Shown here: one piece after another, positions 47,326 through 54,544 of the stretch
Layout of the letters: each line of letters opens with the position of its first letter
How positions within the stretch are numbered: position 1 is the stretch's first letter
Origin: a virus
Virus record (IMG/VR): IMGVR_UViG_3300027749_000129
Span: 1-56,523 of that record
Strand: one strand, 5' to 3'
Length of the DNA: 56,523 nucleotides
Program-made: the position numbers and the translations under genes
Notes under the pieces: model-generated
Databases searched by the model: none
What the model saw: only the letters and a program-made list of their open reading frames with translations
Told to the model about the DNA's origin: nothing

Positions 47326-48824
47326 TGGCCATCCATAAAATATTCGGTCCCCCCGGATCCGGCAAGACTACATACCTGCTCGACATTGTTGAGCAGGAAC
47401 TTGCTGTTGTGCACCCAATGTCCATTGGATACTTTGCTTTCACACGCAAGGCATCCCTCGAGGCAAAGGAACGTGCCACTGCAAAGTTTCCGCACCTAAA
47501 TCCTGATACCGACTTCCCGTGGTTTCGCACGCTCCACAGTCTGGCGTACCAGTGCCTTGGCGTCAGCAACAAAGACATCATGAAGCCTGAGAATTACCGT
47601 GAGTTTGCCGCACAGGCCGGTATTACCATGGGGCCACTTGTCAGTGATGAAGACGATTGTGTCGTCCACGCCGATAATCCAATACTGAACGAGATCAACA
47701 TCGCGCGCATCAAGGGCCTTGATCTGCACACACACTACAACCAAAGCCAGATGGGCATCGAGTGGCACCACTTTGAATACGTCGAGCGCGCGTATCGCCA
47801 CTTCAAAGAGAACGCAGGACTGCTGGACTTTACCGATCTGCTGGAATTGATCAACGCGCAACCTGAGCGACTGCCCAAGCTAACCGTGGTCATCCTTGAC
47901 GAGGCACAGGACTTGTCCGCACTGCAGTGGACCCTTGTACAGAACCTTATGAAGAGGGCTACTCGCTCATTCATTGCAGGCGATGACGATCAGGCTGTTT
48001 ACATGTGGGCAGGTGCAGACGTAGACAGCTTTCTGAATTGCGAGGGCGATATCCGCGTCCTGCAGCAATCGTATCGTGTACCTGCACGCGTCCATGCGCT
48101 AGCCACTCAAGTCGTACAACGCATTCGTAAGCGTCAACCTAAATTCTGGAACTCCCGTGAGGTAGAGGGCAATATCACCTATTATCGCGACTACATGCAT
48201 GTGGATATCTCTACCGGAGAGTGGCTGATACTGGCGTCAGCCAATTACATGCTTAATGATCTGTATGGCTGGATAAAGTCACAGGGAATACTCTTCGAGC
48301 GTCACGGACAACGGAGCATTGCTGAAGCCACACTCGCCGCCGTAATCGGCTGGGAGTCCCTGCGCAAGGGACGATCCATAAACTACCCCACGCTCAAACA
48401 CATTTATAAATACCTTAATTCAGATTTCATCGCACGCGGGCATAAGACACTACGCGAGGCGGATCCAGAAGCACTCTTTACGCTTGATGATTTAAAAGCA
48501 CGCCATGGACTATTAACTGATAGCATCTGGCACGAAGCACTGACTAAGATCGGTGCAGAAAAGATAGACTACATCATTGCCATATTACGCCGGGGCACGA
48601 AACTCACTGGCAAGGTGCAAGTAAAACTGTCCACGATCCACGGAGCAAAAGGGGGAGAGGCGGATAACGTCTTGCTCTTCACGGACCTGAGCCCAAAGTT
48701 TGCTAAGGACTATGACCATAACGCGGATGATATAAATCGACTGCTGTACGTGGGAATTACCCGTACACGGGAGACACTGCACATCATCCATCCCAAGGAC
48801 ATACGAAAGGCCTTTAGATTTTGA
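47325..48824 (+). CDS. UvrD/Rep-type superfamily 1 helicase
   Basis: A 499-residue helicase with a GTG start overlapping the primase stop. Motifs: GPPGSGKTTYLL (Walker A), FAFTRKASLEAKERA (Ia), FRTLHSLAYQCLG, VVILDEAQDLSALQW (motif II), FIAGDDDQAVYMWAGA (motif III), VKLSTIHGAKGGEADNVLLF (motif V) and RLLYVGITRTRETLHI (motif VI). It should translocate 3' to 5' on single-stranded DNA for replication or repair. Its stop overlaps the polymerase start. Confidence 0.9.
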   Translation: MAIHKIFGPPGSGKTTYLLDIVEQELAVVHPMSIGYFAFTRKASLEAKERATAKFPHLNPDTDFPWFRTLHSLAYQCLGVSNKDIMKPENYREFAAQAGITMGPLVSDEDDCVVHADNPILNEINIARIKGLDLHTHYNQSQMGIEWHHFEYVERAYRHFKENAGLLDFTDLLELINAQPERLPKLTVVILDEAQDLSALQWTLVQNLMKRATRSFIAGDDDQAVYMWAGADVDSFLNCEGDIRVLQQSYRVPARVHALATQVVQRIRKRQPKFWNSREVEGNITYYRDYMHVDISTGEWLILASANYMLNDLYGWIKSQGILFERHGQRSIAEATLAAVIGWESLRKGRSINYPTLKHIYKYLNSDFIARGHKTLREADPEALFTLDDLKARHGLLTDSIWHEALTKIGAEKIDYIIAILRRGTKLTGKVQVKLSTIHGAKGGEADNVLLFTDLSPKFAKDYDHNADDINRLLYVGITRTRETLHIIHPKDIRKAFRF

Positions 48825-51490
48825 AAACTAACATACCGCTGTTCCCGATCCAGTCCGAATGGCTCCCGCCACTGGATTTTCCTGACTTGTCCGAAGCAAA
48901 AGAAATCGCTATCGACTTGGAGACCTGTGATCCCAACATGGAGAAGTACGGACCCGGTTGGCCACGCAAGGATGGTTTTGTCGTGGGCTACGCTGTTGCA
49001 GTGGATGGATGGAAGGGTTATTACCCTATCGCGCACGCAGGCGGCGGTAATTTAGACAAACGAATCGTCGAGCGTTGGATCACCAAGATCCTACTACTGC
49101 CCTGCGACAAGGTCATGCACAACGCTGCCTACGATGTTGGCTGGCTTCGCGCATCAGGCTTCACGGTCAACGGACGTATTATCGACACCATGATCGCTGC
49201 CGCATTGATAGACGAGAACCGGTTCAGTTATGCGCTCAACAGTCTGGGCTACGATTACCTTAAAGAGACCAAGTCAGAGCAGGGGCTACGAGACGCTGCA
49301 GCCGATTTCGGATTGCACCCTAAGAAGGAGCTGTGGAAACTCCCCGCGATGTATGTGGGTGCTTACGCGGAACAGGATGCTGCTCTTACGCTAAAGCTCT
49401 GGCATCACTTCCAAATCCTAATGCGCGACGAAGAAGTCGAATCCATTTTCAATCTGGAAACAGAGCTATTGCCTATCCTGATCGATATTACCTTTCGCGG
49501 TATCCGGTTTGACCGTGACAGAGCCATAGCTTTGATTACCGAAATGAAACACAAAGAGAAAAAGTTATTAACGTACATCAAGGATGTTTCAGGGGTACCC
49601 GTGGACATGTGGGCCGCTGCAACAATCGCTAAAGCCTTCGACAAACTAAACATCCCCTACCCACAGACTACGACCGGACTGCCCAGCTTTACCAAGTCAT
49701 TCCTTGATACGTGCGAGCATCCTATTGCCAAGGCCATCATGGAAGCACGCGAGCTGAACAAGACCTACGGCACGTTCCTGCAGCCCTACATCGATTTCTC
49801 TGCCCACGATGGGCGCATCCACGCGCATATCAACCAACTGCGCTCTGATGACGGCGGCACGGTGACAGGCAGGCTATCCATGGCATCGCCGAACCTCCAA
49901 CAAGTGCCAGCCCGGCACGAAATCATCGGACCCATGGTGCGCTCACTCTTTCTGCCAGAAGAAGGACAGCACTGGGCAGCCTGTGACTTTTCATCACAAG
50001 AGCCACGCTTGTTGGTGCATTACGCTAACCTGCTCCAGCTTGACGGAGCACGCGACATGGCCCAAGCCTACATCACAGATATCGATACCGACTTCCATCA
50101 GATGATCGCCGACATGGCAGGCATCAAACGCAAGGTAGCTAAAACGATTGGCTTGGGTCTTTGCATTGCGCAGGGCGAAATGGTCCTTACCGATAGTGGC
50201 CTTGTTCCAATCCAACAGGTAACGGAATTGCATAAAGTATGGGATGGGGTAGAATGGGTATCACATGAGGGAGTGTTTTTCATGGGAACCAAAGAGGTTA
50301 TTACCTATGGCAATCTCACAGCAACACCGGACCATGACGTCTGGACAAACGAATCAGGGAAAATTTCTCTCCGGCTCGCAGCATCAAGATTGGATGCACT
50401 TGTTTCCACCGGAAATGCGGAACAGGCAATTCGGTATGTGGACCGTGATCAGCAGGGTGGTTCAGCGAACAGGAAAACATCAGTACGCGAAAGTGCGATG
50501 CGTTTGTGGGGCCGAGGATTGGAAGCTCTTGGACAACCTCAAAAGTGGAAAGTCAACTATGTGCCGACCATGCACTATGCGCAAGCAGCATGCGGGACGA
50601 GGGCACTTGATTGTAAAATCCATCGAGATGAAGTCACTGCAAAGAAGGGCTACGGCGGCTATGCAGAGATGCCAAAACCCCAAGGACAGAGGCTGGAAAC
50701 ACTATGGTGGCCGTGGAATTCAATGCGAGTTTTCCTCCGTAAAGGCCTTTGTGGAATATCTGCTGTCCTTGCACCCTGCTTCGGACTGGTTGGGAATGAC
50801 CATAGACCGGACCAACAACGAGGGAAACTACGCAGTGGGAAACCTCCGAATAGCTTCTTACCGAGAAAACAACCTGAACAGAAGAAATACGCGAAAGTCT
50901 ATGACATCATAAACGCTGGCCCCCGCCATCGGTTTACCGTGTCTAATGTCTTGGTGTCTAACTGCTACGGCATGGGCAAGGGCAAACTCGCCGTACAGCT
51001 CGGCCTACCCGTAGAGGATGCCTCCGAACTGATCACCACCTTTCACCGTAAGGTACCGTTCCTAAAGGGCACCATAGACGCCGTGATGAAGGCCATCGAA
51101 CGCCCCGCCAGTGGGGGCAGCATACGCACGCTACTCGGACGCAAATGCCGCTTCCCACTCTGGGAACCCACCGAATGGGGCGTACACAAGGCACTGCCGT
51201 ACGAAGAAGCCACCGCGAAATACGGCCCACGGATCAAGCGTGCAATGACCTACAAGGGGCTTAACAAACTCCTGCAAGGCAGTGCTGCTGACCAGACTAA
51301 AGCTGCAATGGTCGCGCTCCACAAAGCGGGTTTCACTCTATTATTACAGGTACATGACGAGATTGCGGTCAGTGTGTCCACGCCTGAAGAAGCACGCACC
51401 GCTGCTGACATAATGGTCGCCGCAGTCAAGCTCACCGTGCCCTCCAAGGCCGATATGGAAATAGGTCCCTCATGGGGCAGCGCAAAATAA
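48821..51490 (+). CDS. polA: Family A DNA polymerase, interrupted by an intein
   Basis: An 889-residue precursor; splicing out residues 448-714 leaves about 622 residues. A TTG start overlaps the helicase stop. The exonuclease half has AIDLETCDP (D32, E34) and VMHNAAYDVGWLRA. The polymerase half has ACDFSSQEPRLL (motif A, D389), RKVAKTIGLGL|CYGMGKGKLA (motif B, the O-helix, split by the intein just before Cys) and LLLQVHDEIAVS (motif C, H845, D846). All catalytic residues are present. Residues about 496-697 of the precursor are also read in another frame as an HNH endonuclease gene. Confidence 0.93.
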   Translation: MKTNIPLFPIQSEWLPPLDFPDLSEAKEIAIDLETCDPNMEKYGPGWPRKDGFVVGYAVAVDGWKGYYPIAHAGGGNLDKRIVERWITKILLLPCDKVMHNAAYDVGWLRASGFTVNGRIIDTMIAAALIDENRFSYALNSLGYDYLKETKSEQGLRDAAADFGLHPKKELWKLPAMYVGAYAEQDAALTLKLWHHFQILMRDEEVESIFNLETELLPILIDITFRGIRFDRDRAIALITEMKHKEKKLLTYIKDVSGVPVDMWAAATIAKAFDKLNIPYPQTTTGLPSFTKSFLDTCEHPIAKAIMEARELNKTYGTFLQPYIDFSAHDGRIHAHINQLRSDDGGTVTGRLSMASPNLQQVPARHEIIGPMVRSLFLPEEGQHWAACDFSSQEPRLLVHYANLLQLDGARDMAQAYITDIDTDFHQMIADMAGIKRKVAKTIGLGLCIAQGEMVLTDSGLVPIQQVTELHKVWDGVEWVSHEGVFFMGTKEVITYGNLTATPDHDVWTNESGKISLRLAASRLDALVSTGNAEQAIRYVDRDQQGGSANRKTSVRESAMRLWGRGLEALGQPQKWKVNYVPTMHYAQAACGTRALDCKIHRDEVTAKKGYGGYAEMPKPQGQRLETLWWPWNSMRVFLRKGLCGISAVLAPCFGLVGNDHRPDQQRGKLRSGKPPNSFLPRKQPEQKKYAKVYDIINAGPRHRFTVSNVLVSNCYGMGKGKLAVQLGLPVEDASELITTFHRKVPFLKGTIDAVMKAIERPASGGSIRTLLGRKCRFPLWEPTEWGVHKALPYEEATAKYGPRIKRAMTYKGLNKLLQGSAADQTKAAMVALHKAGFTLLLQVHDEIAVSVSTPEEARTAADIMVAAVKLTVPSKADMEIGPSWGSAK
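50162..50962 (+). other. Intein (Hint domain) in the DNA polymerase
   Basis: A 267-residue intein. Cys1 begins CIAQGEMVLTDSGLVPIQQV (block A). Block B is GNLTATPDHDVWT with the TxxH motif. The C-terminus is KVYDIINAGPRHRFTV (block F) and NVLVSN (block G), with Asn267 and Cys as the +1 residue. The penultimate residue is Ser instead of the usual His, which some inteins tolerate. Between the blocks, the host frame gives about 170 residues without any homing endonuclease motif (for example TSVRESAMRLWGRGLEALGQ). The other frame there encodes an HNH protein. Confidence 0.87.
50307..50912 (+). CDS. HNH homing endonuclease nested out of frame in the polymerase intein
   Basis: About 201 residues in the +1 frame relative to the polymerase. 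The ATG at 50307 has AAAGAGG nine bases upstream; an in-frame ATG at 50265 is an alternative with a weaker site. Motifs follow the free-standing HNH family: NRQFGMWTVISRVVQRTG, KVRCVCGAEDWKLLDNLKSG, RATAAMQRCQNPKDRGWKHYGGRGIQC in parts, then MTIDRTNNEGNYAVGNLRIA and ENNLNRRNT. This matches the HNH-AP2 protein at 32150 in its nuclease part but lacks the AP2 domain. The first 35 or so codons overprint Hint block B. Inferred role: homing of the intein. Confidence 0.8.
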   Translation: MAISQQHRTMTSGQTNQGKFLSGSQHQDWMHLFPPEMRNRQFGMWTVISRVVQRTGKHQYAKVRCVCGAEDWKLLDNLKSGKSTMCRPCTMRKQHAGRGHLIVKSIEMKSLQRRATAAMQRCQNPKDRGWKHYGGRGIQCEFSSVKAFVEYLLSLHPASDWLGMTIDRTNNEGNYAVGNLRIASYRENNLNRRNTRKSMTS

Positions 51491-51504
51491 TTCCTTCAAA
51501 CCTA

Positions 51505-51534
51505 TTGCGTATCATAAAAAGTATGTATTAGAAT
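51505..51534 (+). promoter_or_regulatory. Promoter before the small-gene cluster
   Basis: TTGCGT (51505-51510) and TAGAAT (51529-51534) are 18 bases apart. The spacer includes ATAAAAAGTAT, the same TAAAAAGTAT motif found in the left-module elements. AGAAAGGAG follows before the ATG at 51563. Confidence 0.55.
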
Positions 51535-51562
51535 CCTTTCGCTCGACCAGAAAGGAGAACCT

Positions 51563-51886
51563 ATGACCGCTTTACATACTATTACTTCCCCCAAGATCGT
51601 CAAACGCCGTCGCGATAAGCCATGGCGTAAACGACGGCCCAAGGGCTATGTCGCACCCCTATCTCCCTCCAAACGAAGTAGCGCATGGGTGACGGTAGTC
51701 ATTCGCGTGGAACATCACGCCATGCTGCGCCAGTTAAGCGATCTATATGTAGCCAGCTATGGCAATACCGTCATGCAGCTCATACAGGCCGAATACCTGC
51801 GCACACTGGCACTGAGTGATCCAGAAACCGCCCGCCAACTGGAGGAGGAATACAATGAACGTTTTTCATTCAACCCTATCGATTGA
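51563..51886 (+). CDS. Basic protein, possible DNA-binding
   Basis: A 107-residue protein with AAAGGAG upstream. The N-terminus is extremely basic (KIVKRRRDKPWRKRRPKGYV), then WVTVVIRVEHHAMLRQLSDL and YGNTVMQLIQAEYLRT, helical like a ribbon-helix-helix dimer. Likely DNA- or RNA-binding, perhaps a regulator of this cluster. It is the first gene after the promoter at 51505. Confidence 0.6.
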   Translation: MTALHTITSPKIVKRRRDKPWRKRRPKGYVAPLSPSKRSSAWVTVVIRVEHHAMLRQLSDLYVASYGNTVMQLIQAEYLRTLALSDPETARQLEEEYNERFSFNPID

Positions 51887-52082
51887 CGTAGAAGTACTCT
51901 ACGAGGTGCTGCCGCCAGAAGACGGCTTCCCGCGACAGCTTGATGTTAAACGGATCACGGTACTAACGAACAACCCGGTAACGGGAGAACCACGAAGAGT
52001 CAATATAGTTGACGCCTTAACCGAAAGCCAAGTCATGTTAATTGAAGACGAGATACTAGAGAAAGAAAATGAAGCTAACTAA
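51855..52082 (+). CDS. Small hypothetical protein
   Basis: A 75-residue protein with GGAGGAGG six bases before the ATG. It alternates charged and hydrophobic residues: HSTLSIDVEVLYEVLPPEDG, then DVKRITVLTNNPVTGEPRRV, ending acidic. It overlaps the previous gene by 32 bases. No family recognised. Confidence 0.6.
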   Translation: MNVFHSTLSIDVEVLYEVLPPEDGFPRQLDVKRITVLTNNPVTGEPRRVNIVDALTESQVMLIEDEILEKENEAN

Positions 52083-52305
52083 GAAATCCGCTACAGAGCT
52101 AGGCAGAGTTATCGCGAAAGGACTTCATGGCATTTCCATGGAGGGCGGTTACAGAGAAAAGACCCACGCTGCACGCGGTGGTGTGCTTAATATTTTTGGG
52201 GATATCGCTGACAACATCGAAGATCCAGAAGTACGTATCCATTACTGCCGTTCCTTCCGACAGGAACTGGATGTCCTCGAACCACTGTCATCTCCGAGGG
52301 GCTGA
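52069..52305 (+). CDS. Small hypothetical protein
   Basis: A 78-residue protein overlapping the previous gene by 14 bases. KKSATELGRVIAKGLHGISM is helical, followed by GGVLNIFGDIADNIEDPEVR and FRQELDVLEPL. No family recognised. Confidence 0.55.
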   Translation: MKLTKKSATELGRVIAKGLHGISMEGGYREKTHAARGGVLNIFGDIADNIEDPEVRIHYCRSFRQELDVLEPLSSPRG

Positions 52306-52307
52306 TC

Positions 52308-52523
52308 ATGAAATACCAAATTGAATCAGGTGTCCCGATGCCCATTAATTTGCGCAATGTTAAATACCCCTTCAAGACAATGGAGATCGGCGACAGTTTT
52401 ATTATAGATAACGTAAACGCCAAAATTATACACAACGCCGCGTATGCGTTTGGCAAACGTAATAACAAAAAGTTTACTGTGCGCACCAATGATGGCACCG
52501 CCCGTATCTGGAGAATCCAATGA
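52308..52523 (+). CDS. Small YPFK-motif protein, paralogue of 131-388
   Basis: A 71-residue protein. It has NVKYPFKTMEIGDSFII, a helix (AKIIHNAAYAFGKRNNKK) and FTVRTNDGTARIWR. The order and key residues match the protein at 131, so both derive from one ancestor. Overlaps the next gene by ATGA. Function unknown. Confidence 0.7.
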   Translation: MKYQIESGVPMPINLRNVKYPFKTMEIGDSFIIDNVNAKIIHNAAYAFGKRNNKKFTVRTNDGTARIWRIQ

Positions 52524-52708
52524 ATTTAATTAAACGCCTTATTTCGACAATCTTAAAACAAAAACCACTGTCCGAGGAGGACATCTATGCCGTCTACATG
52601 GAAGCGGCACGGCACATGAAGCCCGCTGGGCTTTTCGCAGTGGACTTCGCACGCGCTCTTGAAGCACGCCACGGCATCGTCAAGAAGGGAGTGGCCAATG
52701 AGCAATGA
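52520..52708 (+). CDS. Small helical hypothetical protein
   Basis: A 62-residue protein starting on the previous stop codon (ATGA). Helical segments are NLIKRLISTILKQKPLSE, EDIYAVYMEAARHMKP and FAVDFARALEARHG. No family recognised. Confidence 0.55.
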   Translation: MNLIKRLISTILKQKPLSEEDIYAVYMEAARHMKPAGLFAVDFARALEARHGIVKKGVANEQ

Positions 52709-52886
52709 ACTCGTAGACGATATGCTGGGCTTGGGCTTTGAATTGATTCAGGTCAAGCTGGCTCTCGAAGATGGCCACTGGCTGGAGATGGCACAAATCT
52801 CCCAAGCCGAGGCCGAGGAGGCCCACGCAGTAGTGGTGGAGTTAATCAAAGAAAAAGAAATCAAACTCCGCAAGTTGATGCACTGA
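52698..52886 (+). CDS. Small helical hypothetical protein
   Basis: A 62-residue protein; GGGAG six bases before the ATG. DDMLGLGFELIQVKLALEDG and EAEEAHAVVVELIKEKEIKL are acidic helices. It overlaps the previous gene by 11 bases. Acidic mimic-like composition, but nothing proves a function. Confidence 0.55.
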   Translation: MSNELVDDMLGLGFELIQVKLALEDGHWLEMAQISQAEAEEAHAVVVELIKEKEIKLRKLMH

Positions 52887-52895
52887 GGATTAAAC

Positions 52896-53057
52896 ATGAT
52901 CATCACCGAAATACGGCCACAGTGGTGGCGATTAGTGAGCGAGGCAGATGACCAACTCCCGCTTACTTTCTTCGACTACTCAAGAGAAGCAGTAGTGGGA
53001 AAATTTAAAAAGTGGGTGAGGGAGTACGACATGATAAAACTGAGGGCTATGCGATGA
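52896..53057 (+). CDS. 53-residue hypothetical protein
   Basis: A gene too short for most tools. It reads MIITEIRPQWWRLVSEADDQ, then LTFFDYSREAVVGKFKKWVR and ends LRAMR. GAGGATTAAAC precedes the ATG, and its stop overlaps the next ATG (ATGA). Function unknown. Confidence 0.5.
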   Translation: MIITEIRPQWWRLVSEADDQLPLTFFDYSREAVVGKFKKWVREYDMIKLRAMR

Positions 53058-53374
53058 GTGATAAAGAAGAGATGGAAGCGATAATGGCCGGGATGGCAAG
53101 CGTTACGGTAACGGCCATTGAAACCGCGTTTGCACGCGGCTACGCCAAGGCGCATGAGGAATACCTCATGAGGCAAAAGAAACAAAAACTCGACACGTTG
53201 TACGAACGTGTCGATGCAACGCCCCCCGACAAGCTGGTGTCCCTGTCCGAAACGTTATACCACGAGCAGTGCGAGGCCCGCCGGGAGTACGATGAGGATT
53301 TAACGGACGTATATTCTGAGGTGCTGCAATACGTTGACGATTTAATTAAATTTTGTAAGGAAATGACAAAATGA
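53054..53374 (+). CDS. Small helical hypothetical protein
   Basis: A 106-residue protein starting on the previous stop. EEMEAIMAGMASVTVTAIET, then AFARGYAKAHEEYLMRQKK and a second half with LYHEQCEARREYDEDLT. Mostly helical and charged. No family recognised. Confidence 0.55.
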   Translation: MSDKEEMEAIMAGMASVTVTAIETAFARGYAKAHEEYLMRQKKQKLDTLYERVDATPPDKLVSLSETLYHEQCEARREYDEDLTDVYSEVLQYVDDLIKFCKEMTK

Positions 53375-53487
53375 AATTCAACGACGAGAATAAGTTTTTA
53401 GCCGCAGTAGAATTTATTTTTGCAGTATGTTTTGTATTGCTCGTGGTCTACGCCGCCGCTATTTTCTTTTTGACGATGGGGCCATGA
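53371..53487 (+). CDS. 38-residue single-span membrane peptide
   Basis: MKFNDENKFLAAVEFIFAVC then FVLLVVYAAAIFFLTMGP. One hydrophobic segment spans most of the peptide. It overlaps the gene before it by ATGA. A real small gene by overlap and coding style; function unknown. Confidence 0.5.
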   Translation: MKFNDENKFLAAVEFIFAVCFVLLVVYAAAIFFLTMGP

Positions 53488-53488
53488 A

Positions 53489-53602
53489 ATGAAAGACTTT
53501 ATTGGTGGCCCTGCAAGGCGCGGGTTTTATGTAGTTTATTGTGTAGTCATTTGGGTTTTCTGCGTTTACGAAGTGGCGCGAGCTAGGGGGTGGGTGCTAT
53601 GA
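53489..53602 (+). CDS. 37-residue membrane peptide
   Basis: MKDFIGGPARRGFYVVYCVV then IWVFCVYEVARARGWVL. One hydrophobic segment, with charged ends. It starts one base after the previous stop and overlaps the next gene by ATGA. Its last bases (GGGGGTGGGTGCTATGA) are also found at 54528-54544. Confidence 0.5.
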   Translation: MKDFIGGPARRGFYVVYCVVIWVFCVYEVARARGWVL

Positions 53603-53874
53603 AAGAATACGACGAGTACGGCCAGAAGCTTGATGGCATGACGCTACGGGATTATTTTGCGGCAAAATATGCTGAACTCCCAAAACTTGAACAATTCGCC
53701 GACCTTGTTCGGAATGCTGCGCTTGATGAGGCTGCGGCCACAGCAAAAAATCAGCATGTTGGTGCCTCTGTTGACGACAAATGCCACAAGGTTGAAGACC
53801 GCTATTACAACATGGCACTTCGTCATGCGGCGGGCGCAATCCGCAACCTCAAAACAGAACAGGAGACAAAGTAA
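53599..53874 (+). CDS. Small hypothetical protein
   Basis: A 91-residue protein beginning on the previous stop. KLDGMTLRDYFAAKYAELPK, LRNAALDEAA-type helices and DRYYNMALRHAAGAIRNL are visible. LRDYFA and helical pattern are common in small phage proteins of early regions. Function unknown; its TAA overlaps the next ATG. Confidence 0.55.
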   Translation: MKEYDEYGQKLDGMTLRDYFAAKYAELPKLEQFADLVRNAALDEAAATAKNQHVGASVDDKCHKVEDRYYNMALRHAAGAIRNLKTEQETK

Positions 53875-54344
53875 TGAAAACTGAACTTCGCTGGCTAAAT
53901 GGCAGATTGCAAATGCGGCAGCAAAATTTTCATGGGTCAGCCGGGGCATACGGCGGCGGTGGTGGTACTTATCCGGTATGGTCAGACTGGCAAGACGTGC
54001 CAGAAGAATACGTTTACGTTTCCTGTAATAACGACGGGGCGCGGGGCGCGGGAGGTGCTCCAATGTCCTTGGGAAGATTACAGGAAGAATTAGACTTTTT
54101 TTGTAGCCCAGCTGGTACTTTTGAAAAATTAGCATCTACACCAGAAGGTGCGGCGCTCATCAGGCAATGCTTTACGTTTATAGGAGGCTATGCCGACCAT
54201 ACCATTGCTAGCGACGAGGGCTGCTGGGCAATGTTGAAATATGCCTGCGCGCATGAGCCGGGAAATGATGCCGAACGCATTGAGAATATGTGCTATGGCG
54301 CTCTTTTTGCACTCCGCTACTCAATGATTGGACGGGTGAAATGA
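53874..54344 (+). CDS. Hypothetical protein with duplicated N-terminal domain
   Basis: A 156-residue protein starting on the previous TAA. Residues 1-57 (ELRWLNGRLQMRQQ, GSAGAYGGGGGTYPVWSDWQ, VPEEYVYVS) are almost identical to the N-terminus of the protein at 54541. The C-terminal part (LGRLQEELDFFCSPAGTFEK, IGGYADHTIASDEGCWAML) is different and resembles a helical domain. The two arose by duplication followed by fusion to different ends. Function unknown. Confidence 0.6.
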   Translation: MKTELRWLNGRLQMRQQNFHGSAGAYGGGGGTYPVWSDWQDVPEEYVYVSCNNDGARGAGGAPMSLGRLQEELDFFCSPAGTFEKLASTPEGAALIRQCFTFIGGYADHTIASDEGCWAMLKYACAHEPGNDAERIENMCYGALFALRYSMIGRVK

Positions 54345-54544
54345 ACATCATAGAAAAGTTTGCAGTAACGTGGTTTTTAATTTTTGTGTTGGGCGGCATT
54401 GTAGATTGGTTTTTTGAAAACGCTGGTGCGGAGTTTGCTCCGCTTAAAAAGATCAACGTATTTATCGGCACGGTGTCTATAGTAACTTTTGTTACGGCGA
54501 CGTTTGTCGCTGTGATGCTACGGGTGTGGGGGTGGGTGCTATGA
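54341..54544 (+). CDS. Small two-span membrane protein
   Basis: A 67-residue protein whose ATG overlaps the previous stop. IEKFAVTWFLIFVLGGIVDW and VSIVTFVTATFVAVMLRVWG are two membrane segments. Its stop overlaps the next ATG. It could be a small superinfection-exclusion or membrane-acting protein; no evidence beyond the membrane segments. Confidence 0.55.
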   Translation: MNIIEKFAVTWFLIFVLGGIVDWFFENAGAEFAPLKKINVFIGTVSIVTFVTATFVAVMLRVWGWVL

